From the NCBI GenBank assembly GCA_029931535.1, contig JAQPZY010000702.1, positions 186,001 to 250,000 on the forward strand: a DNA stretch of 64,000 bases. The letters are read 5' to 3'. Both the position numbers and the translations under genes were made by a program. This DNA comes from Margaritifera margaritifera. Taxonomy: Eukaryota > Mollusca > Bivalvia > Unionida > Margaritiferidae. Shown one piece after another: positions 57,179 to 64,000 of this stretch. Under the pieces are notes generated by a model that was not told the origin of the DNA, did not search any database, and saw nothing but the letters and a program-made list of their open reading frames with translations. Within the stretch, counting starts at the first letter, position 1, and each line of letters starts with the position of its first letter.

Positions 57179-57222
57179 CTCTCTCTCTCTCTCTCTCTGT
57201 CTCTGTCTCTCTCAATCTCTCT
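57179..57222. repeat. (CT)n microsatellite, imperfect
   Basis: CTCTCTCTCTCTCTCTCTC, then GTCTCTGTCTCTCTC. Confidence 0.9.
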
Positions 57223-57639
57223 TGTACGTACATACTTGCGGTATGATCAGCTATACCAGTTATACTTACATTGCAACAAATAATACTTTCATCAAATGTC
57301 ATTTCCGGCAAAGTCACATTCAATATTATCAAATCACCTACAAAATTTGAAATTTATAATAAATTTCGCTGGTTTTACTCTTGATTTTACAAAAATATGA
57401 GTACTGGAACAAAAGTTTGACGTTTTAAAAACTCCGATTTTGATAAATGGCAGAGGTTCGAATTTATGTAAGAAGAATAAAATAAGTTTTCCGCTCAACA
57501 TTGCCCTAGTTTAAAGTTTAGAGGGTTGACGTTTTTAAAGGCCGTACGTTAAGTTTGCGCGTTAGCTTGTGTTTTTTTTCTCCACCCTCTATATATACTG
57601 TTTTACCTGGAATCATAAGACTTAGTGAGGGGTTGCAAC

Positions 57640-58760
57640 TTGACGAACACTATACCATCATCATAAAAGTAGGTCACTGTGACCCACATCTCACACTTCA
57701 CTGATTTTTTAGATGTTTTACTAATGCAAGAATCATCTAACTTGCTGATTGTATGCATCATATTAATGCAACAGCCTTACAAATAAAGAAGGTGAATGCG
57801 ACCTGCAGTTCATATTTTTCTGGTATATGTTAAGTTTCTTGGATTTAGCTCAGGACAACAGATTTTACACGTTATGATTTTTGCACGCTATATAATTAAC
57901 GTCTTATATAGAAACATTACATTTGGTGAGTGAATGCATCTTGATAAGCACTATTCCCTCCTTGCAGAAGTAGGTCACTATGACCCATATTTCATGCTTC
58001 AATCACTTGGGTCAAATTTTGTATTTGATGTTCATTTCTCAGGCACTGTTCATGCTAAAATCATGAAACTGACTATGAGTTTGTATCTCTGTTAGTACAA
58101 CACTCACACAACAAAAGAATTCATCGCGACAATTATTTCATCTTTTACTGGCGTTGGTCCAGTTGGCACGCTATATGCACACAATCCTACTTTGTGAGAT
58201 GATGCATCTTTATAAATGCTACATCCTTACTGCAAAAAGTGGTCCCTCTGACCTAAATTGCATGCGTCAGTGGCTTTGTTGGAATTGGTTGTTTAAAGTT
58301 CTATTATTGGATGCTGTTTATGTTGGAATCAAGAAACTAGACACTTGGATGCATCTCTCTTTAGTACTACACTCTTACAACCTATATTTCATGAAGCAGT
58401 GATTTTAGTGATTTTGGTTAACCTTTGTGAACAGCTCATTTTCTCAAGCCTTCTTGTATGTGGAGTCATAAAACTTAGAATGTACTTGCATCATGAGAAG
58501 TATTGCAGCCATCATTGAAACTAGGTCACTGTGACCTATATTGAATGGTTAACTTTGCTTTGAGTTCAGTTTCTCTCCGTTATGGTTTGTTTTTGTCATT
58601 TTCTCAGACATTGTTTATAGTAAAGTTACATAAGTTGGTATGTTACTTTGACCTATATTTCACGGTCTAATGATTTTTGTTTAGCTATTGCATTTGGAAT
58701 AACATTACTTGGTATGTAATTGATGGATCGTTGGATCTCCGTGACATCAGTCAATGTCCC
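57640..58760. repeat. Diverged tandem repeats with AGGTCACTGTGACC
   Basis: Units carry AGGTCACTGTGACCC (57671-57685), AGGTCACTATGACCC (57972-57986), a decayed GTGGTCCCTCTGACCT (about 58240) and the exact palindrome AGGTCACTGTGACCT (58523-58537). Each is followed by TATATTTCA-type sequence. CATGAAACT/AAACTT and CTTGATGCATC-like blocks recur between them. Units are about 145-300 bases apart. The same family is at 51050-51330. Confidence 0.75.
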
Positions 58761-59144
58761 GTTTACCACTGCTGTCGCTAACATGGTTTATATTAATTTC
58801 GTTCTGTTTCGCTCCATTATCTCTTCTTCCATCTTTATACGTGATTTTATTTCTTCATGATCTATACTTTTCTTGTCAAAATGCACATGTTTGAACCAAG
58901 GAACTTACTGCAAACTATGATATATACAGTTTTTATCTTTTGAACTTTGTACTATGATATGATTTGCTGCCACTATTAGTTAAAGGCGACACTATGATAT
59001 GGAATAGCCCCCACAGGGTACGACAATTGTCATCGTTCATTTAGAAATATATAACCATTCTGTTCAAAATTACAGTAGAAACTCTGTTGTTATTTTAATC
59101 GTAAAGCTATCATATCCTAAAATATAATTGCCCTTACTTTTCAG

Positions 59145-59195
59145 AGTCTACGTCAAGTATCAGCAGAGTACCTGACACCACATCTACGATAACAG
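59145..59195 (+). CDS. 51-nt Ser/Thr-rich linker exon of the Ig gene
   Basis: Bounded by CCCTTACTTTTCAG and ACAG|GTAACT, phase 1 at both ends, 17 codons. It encodes STSSISRVPDTTSTIT plus shared codons. The Ser/Thr composition fits a mucin-like stalk, like the exon at 47433. The 11.7-kb gap between them is consistent with the large introns of this gene. The transmembrane and cytoplasmic exons, if any, should lie beyond the window. Confidence 0.6.
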
Positions 59196-60288
59196 GTAAC
59201 TTAGCTAGACATTAACATTTTTGTAGTGCTTCATGGCAATAATACTGTTTTAAAATCGAATGAAATTCAATCAATTGCGTGACAGGGGAAAATATTTCAT
59301 TGTTTGCTATTCTTAAAATTATATTAAATGGTTTGCTACAATATAATTGATGCTGTCACAATCCGTAAAAATGTCCTAATTTTCAAGACAGCAACAGCCG
59401 CTATTTGACACTGCCTCTTTCCTTGATGATACATGGAAGTTGTTTGGTTTTAAACAGCATTATTGTTGCTTTTGTTCACGTTTTACAATTGCACATTCAG
59501 AAGTCATTGATTCTTTCGAATGTTTCGTTCAATTATTTATTCTTTCATGTCCTCGCTCTTTTATGTATTCATTGCACTAAGTTGTTCATTCATTACAATG
59601 TAGTTCATGGGATGCACTTGACGTTTGAAAACCATTCATTCGGCACACTTGAATGGACAAAGTGTATATTTTCTGTTGCTGACTTGTGTGTCTTTTATGG
59701 AACACTTTCTCCACTCTTTATCACAGCATATAAACACCCTTTAACTCCCTTTTGGGTGAGTCGAGTGTGAGATTTGTTAACGTTGTATTGGCTGCAATGT
59801 TAATAAGTCTTACCTTGAGATGTTGTCGAAAACAATGCAAATCAATTTCTCTACATGTCATTAACATATTACACAGTTGATTACAAAGCAGTTGTATCGT
59901 CCTATAGACCAATGTTCTACAGTTTATATTCTTGGAAACACTTTTATCACTTTAGAGGATTTTAACAACCTGACAATTTGTGAAAGAGCACAATGATACT
60001 GTGGACAATAATACCACAGTATCTAGAAGTCCAGTTCTATTCTAAACTTGTTACCTTAGACTGATAACTGTATAGCTTCAGTACCTGTATTTTGTACACC
60101 ACCTGCCCATGATCTCAAATGTCATAATTTATCTTTCATAATGTCTTGTTTCATCTATTTGTTCTAATCGAGCCATGTAGTCACTGATCTTTGTAGATCA
60201 TGAAAAAATTGTTACTCAAGTTGAAAACAGGATCCTTTCCGTAAGAAATGGTGATGTCTTTCACAAACATTCTATCACAATTGTTTAC
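59196..60288. other. Intronic DNA
   Basis: The 121-codon plus frame 59405-59770 has no motif and an ordinary hydrophobic composition. It could be chance. No other feature seen. Confidence 0.4.
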
Positions 60289-60565
60289 CACTTCATTGTT
60301 AGCTTCTTCGTTTACCTTCTAATCAAACAGCATAAAGAAAATACATTAAACAATCAATCTATTTGGGCTTAGGTTTGGAATTGCTATTTGTAGCGGTAGT
60401 CCAGACTTCATTTTCATCGGGTGTATGTGTGCCACTTCATTGATAACGTCTCCATTTGCCTTGTAACACAGTGAAAATACATTGGACAATCAATGCATTT
60501 GAGCTAGGCTTTGGAATTGTTATTTGTAATGTTAGTTCAGGTTTAATGTTAGTCGGTGTATATGT
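60289..60565. repeat. Tandem duplication, unit about 144 bp
   Basis: CACTTCATTGTTAGCTTCTTC (60289) recurs as CACTTCATTGATAACGTCTCC (60433). GAAAATACATTAAACAATCAAT and TTTGGAATTGCTATTTGTA recur at the same offset. Two copies. Confidence 0.85.
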
Positions 60566-60599
60566 GATACAATGATATATTGGATTGAATTACTTAACT

Positions 60600-61400
60600 T
60601 CTTCTGGTATATTTTTCTTACTATCAGGTGAAATGTTAAAATGGTTGTTCAAAGATAAAGGTGTAACAATAACTGATAATGCAATTTTGTTAATTCTCGC
60701 AATAATTAGCTTGCTCTCTGCAATTGTACTAACAGATTTATGTGTAATACCAAAAATGATTAAAGTGTAATTAGCTATTTCAAAACGTTATTTATGCAGC
60801 TGATGCAAGTATAGACAATATATACCCACCAGCATTAGCTATTGATGCTGTAGTCTTATCTAACAATTCATAATAGCCATTGTCACGTTTGTTGTCTATA
60901 TTTTGACCTAATATTTTTAACGGTTTATCAGCTTCTGTTGTTGTATTCTTTACCACGTAGGTATTTAAAGTTGGATTTAGTCCTAGTTTAAACGAATCTG
61001 ATCACTTCTGTATATTACTGTTATTAGCTATTATACTACTAATTATCAATTCTGCCCGTAATACTGCACATAACTATCACAGTTCAAAGGGTAATATGAT
61101 CTTAAGGAATACTAGGGAGTCATACAGAGCTACTTGATTGTATTTTATACAATATTGTTTTAAAACTTATTTTAGAACTTTCGCCATAATAGTTATTATG
61201 AGATGGATATGAAACTCATATACCTCACAATTTCAAATTTGTGTATAGCGATCTTTACCTCTGAAAACCTTATCCATTTCACCAAAGTTGAAAATTTATA
61301 CCACAGACCGTTTCAATATAAAATCCAAATGTCTTCTTTTTAATCTAAAAGATAACAGACAATTTGTCTCTCATGTTACAGTATATATTAACAATGCTGT
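60600..61400. mobile_element. Unidentified duplicated element, copy B
   Basis: A plus frame ending at 60770 (KWLFKDKGVTITDNAILLI, then a hydrophobic helix LAIISLLSAIVL) ends 25 bases from the end of a minus frame. The minus frame, from about 61290, reads GEMDKVFRGKDRYTQI (about 61280-61235), SDSFKLGLNPTLNTYVVKN (about 61000-60950) and DKPLKILGQNIDNKRDNGYY. It closes with a TAA near 60796. The landmarks match copy A. The last 80 codons of the minus frame are open, so this copy preserves its 3' part better. Confidence 0.5.
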
Positions 61401-61563
61401 ACAGAACACATTTAACATATATAGTACCAATACCTTACTTAAATCTAAAATGTGGATCTGATATTTTGTCATAAATTGTGACAATTATTCGACATTTTTC
61501 CTAATATACGTCTAAAAGGTTTAGGCAGACATCTAGACAAGGTAGTGCCTGCAATTATTAGTT

Positions 61564-61572
61564 CCATATATG

Positions 61573-61626
<54 letters not shown>
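61564..61626. repeat. (TA)n microsatellite
   Basis: TA run interrupted by ATGTA. Confidence 0.96.
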
Positions 61627-61629
<3 letters not shown>

Positions 61630-62889
61630 TTTGTTTTAATATGTATATGAACACTATCACCATAAACCCACGTTTAATCAGTAACATCTTACTGATAAAT
61701 ATAGAATTCAAATTGGCTAAGACAGAGTTGTAAATTTTAATTTTAATATAAATAAAATAAATTTAGAACACTTCCGATTGCCTGGCAGCACATATCAAGT
61801 TCGTATTATAAAACGAAATTGCATGGTGTGTGGCAAGCAGTAGCACTCTTAGCATAAGCTGCTGAAAGTTACAATTAACTGGTTCACGTTCATCTGATTA
61901 TTGTATCATTAATCGATATTTCGATATTTTGTCTTTCTATTTATTTTGATGTTCTATTTAACAATTGACCTGAATTAATTACATTTAGAATCCAACCACA
62001 TTTCAGTAGACTCAAATCTCAAATTGTGGCAACAATTCAATATCCCATAAGAGTAATATTCAATTATCGTTAAATCTAAAAAATTAAATTTAAAAAAATA
62101 AAAATTCATTCGACAGAGAAGTGTTCTTTACGATTATTGAGTATTTAAAACCGTAGTCATTTACATACATATTTGCGAACGGACTGGTGAAACAAAACGC
62201 TATTTTTGAAACAGGAACATGGACTAAAAAAGCTATAAAACAACTGGAGGCATGCTGTATGTTGACACTAAAACACCCGTCTGTTTGCATACCGTTTGGC
62301 CCGGACGCTGGTTGAAATTTCGTGGTTAAGGCATATTTAGCTTGATAAACTCTGATCAGATTGACAATAAGTTAGTAGATTCATGTGAATAACTACTGTG
62401 AAAATTCGTTTGACTCACTAGATTGACTTAAGTGGCTTAGTGATTTGCCGTTTCTGTGCGGATAAAAGCAACAAATTTGGCCTTAGGTTCCCTTAGGGCC
62501 TATCAATTAATTTTAGTCTAGAAGCCTTCCTGACTTTTTCCGAATTTTTACCCCGAAAAACCTCCAAACTCCAAGATGGCCGAGGTCAATGATTAAATAT
62601 CACGTATCTCAGGTCATAAAAGTGATTAACAAGGCCATATTATTTCCGAAATAGGGGTTTGTGATGTAACTAAAACTGATTTTGGATATTACAATAGTAC
62701 CGATACACTAATAATACCATCTACTACAGTATTTATTCTAACAAACACTCATTTTCCAATAAACGTTCACATTCACAGTTTTCATTCTCTCTCAGTATTC
62801 ATTTGTTATCTCACACAGATGTAATGTTCTCAGTGTCTCTGTGCTGTCTCTGTGATGTATTTCACACATCTCCAATGTTCACAGGGTTT
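61627..62889. other. Non-coding DNA
   Basis: AT-rich with no recognised feature. Confidence 0.4.
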
Positions 62890-64000
62890 GGGTCGGCTTT
62901 ATATCAATTACATTGCAATTTCAAAGTAGTGAACAGTCCAGATTTGCTTTTTTGCACTTGGAACAGTCTCCTATGCAGGAACATTTGATCAGATCTCTGC
63001 ATGCTCAGGAGCCCTCTGGAATTGTCATCCAAACTACCCATGATTCAGACAACTTGGACCCAGGCAAATTCCTGTGGGGAAGGAACCACTTGCTGTGTCT
63101 GTGTGCTGGTTGTCGAGATTCCAGCTTGGTATATTGCCCGTCAGGTATATTTGACGTAGGGCATCCTGTGTGGGTGGCGTTCTGTCCATGGATTGATTCT
63201 TCAGGCAGAAGAGTTCCTTTCTTTTCTCACTGACAGAGCTCAAAGCATTGAATTTGTCTTACAAGAAGGCGGTCAGTCTCTCGAGCTTCTGGAAATGATC
63301 AGAGTCCACATTCAGTACCTCAAACGGTGACATGCTAGATACATGAATGTCTCTGTGACCTTTTCGCATGTCTCAGACGCGTACTTCTTGCTCATGCCCT
63401 TGAAGACCGATGTGGTATTGCAACCAGATAATGCATGGAACACGGATAATGCTCACGATCCTGACTCCCCGAAGCTGGTACAGATAGCGTTGATGCTGTA
63501 AGCTGTGTAATTCTTGCCCATGCCAAAGGCCACCCAAGGATGAATCCCAGCCAGATTATGGAATGCGCCAGCAAAGATGATTACAACATCTGTGTCCATA
63601 GTACGTAATTGGACAGTCTTCATATCCTGCTCCAATGCATGCAATACCTGAACCACAACTCTGGTGTCAGCTTACTCGTGATTGCAGTTTGGCATGGGGC
63701 CGTTGGAACCTATGGACACAACAGATTCACCTCATCTGATGTACGCAGCTTTGCCTAGTGCGCAGATGAACTCTGCAACCTTGAATGTCAGTATGGCAAA
63801 CAGTACCGTCTTGTTCTTTAGGTCCCGAAGGAAGTCCATCCAATGGCCTGGCAGCCTGGTCTGGCCCGACACCTTTCTGGCACACCATTCCCTCCCTTTT
63901 CCCGGATGGACTTCTTCAAACTGTCTACAATGTACGTGTCCCGTACAACATCCAACCTTGTGGCACCCTTCAGTTGCTTCTCTAGGTAAGGGATGAACAC
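62890..64000 (-). pseudogene. Repetitive invertebrate protein family, FEN/PIN-like, broken and truncated
   Basis: Read from the window edge on the minus strand: LEKQLKGATRLDVVRDTYIV (64000-63930) and DSLKKSIREKGGNGV, then after frame changes NHE-ADTRVVVQVLHALEQD (about 63680-63630). The next blocks are VQLRTMDTDVVIIFAGAFHN and WVAFGMGKNYTAYSI, followed by LSVFHALSGCNTTSVFKG (about 63450-63400). The Cys-rich C-terminus at 62990-62905 reads LIKCSCIGDCSKCKKANLDC. I recall this layout (EADTR, TDVV, GCDTTS, then a Cys-rich tail) from many unnamed, multi-copy proteins of corals, Hydra and molluscs. The spaced acidic residues suggest a PIN/FEN-type nuclease, which is inference. The usual GCDTTS is GCNTTS here. 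Several stops and frameshifts are present. The N-terminal part lies outside the window. Confidence 0.65.

Noticed and set aside
60585..60770. Last transmembrane exon of the Ig gene (phase-1 compatible acceptor, hydrophobic helix, stop)
   Set aside because: The frame has a homologue at 55193, also next to a minus-strand frame, so it more likely belongs to the duplicated element. The splice signal may be chance, and I keep a little doubt.

Overview
This 64 kb window looks like one stretch of an AT-rich animal genome. The features supporting this are introns with GT/AG borders, microsatellites, a tRNA-derived SINE, decayed LINEs and Maverick/Polinton-type DNA elements. I see no bacterial operons, rRNA or CRISPR. 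The repeat families (diverged minisatellites carrying AGGTCACTGTGACC, Tx1/L1-type and CR1/L2-type LINEs, Polintons) suggest a marine invertebrate, most likely a bivalve mollusc. The species assignment is inference.

The only host-gene signal is a plus-strand immunoglobulin-superfamily gene. Its exons lie at 14678-15091 and 37812-38204 (one Ig-like domain each), with two short Ser/Thr-rich linker exons at 47433-47471 and 59145-59195. A broken Ig exon relic lies at 46418-46640. All four exons are a multiple of three long and start and end in phase 1. The first Ig exon has an in-frame TGA. The introns of about 9-23 kb are filled with mobile DNA.

Layout. 1-5 kb: non-coding, with a hairpin element, palindromes, a tandem duplication and microsatellites. 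5.2-10.2 kb: a decayed minus-strand Tx1/L1-type LINE split by a plus-strand L2/CR1-type LINE (6.96-8.88 kb). 10.85-11.39 kb: a CR1-like fragment. 12.3 kb: a SINE with a perfect target-site duplication. 15.7-30.2 kb: a nested LINE complex. A minus-strand LINE ('X') is interrupted by a near full-length minus-strand Tx1-type LINE (16.2-21.7 kb) and by a head-to-tail series of three plus-strand LINE pieces (22.77-28.17 kb). A 150-bp direct repeat flanks the whole block. 30.7-36.3 kb: a GC-richer Maverick/Polinton remnant with a PolB (+) convergent with a retroviral-type integrase (-). 41.7-44.0 kb: a second remnant of a different make-up, with a membrane-protein fragment joined to an integrase (+), convergent with an SF1 helicase that carries a C-terminal HNH-like module (-). 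51-54 kb and 57.6-58.8 kb: diverged tandem repeats. 55.1-56.5 and 60.6-61.4 kb: two diverged copies of an unidentified element with convergent reading frames. 62.9-64.0 kb: a decayed minus-strand gene of a repetitive invertebrate protein family, running off the window edge.

Nearly every element-derived frame is broken by stops or frameshifts, so no mobile element here looks autonomous today. Family names come from motifs read by eye, without database searches.
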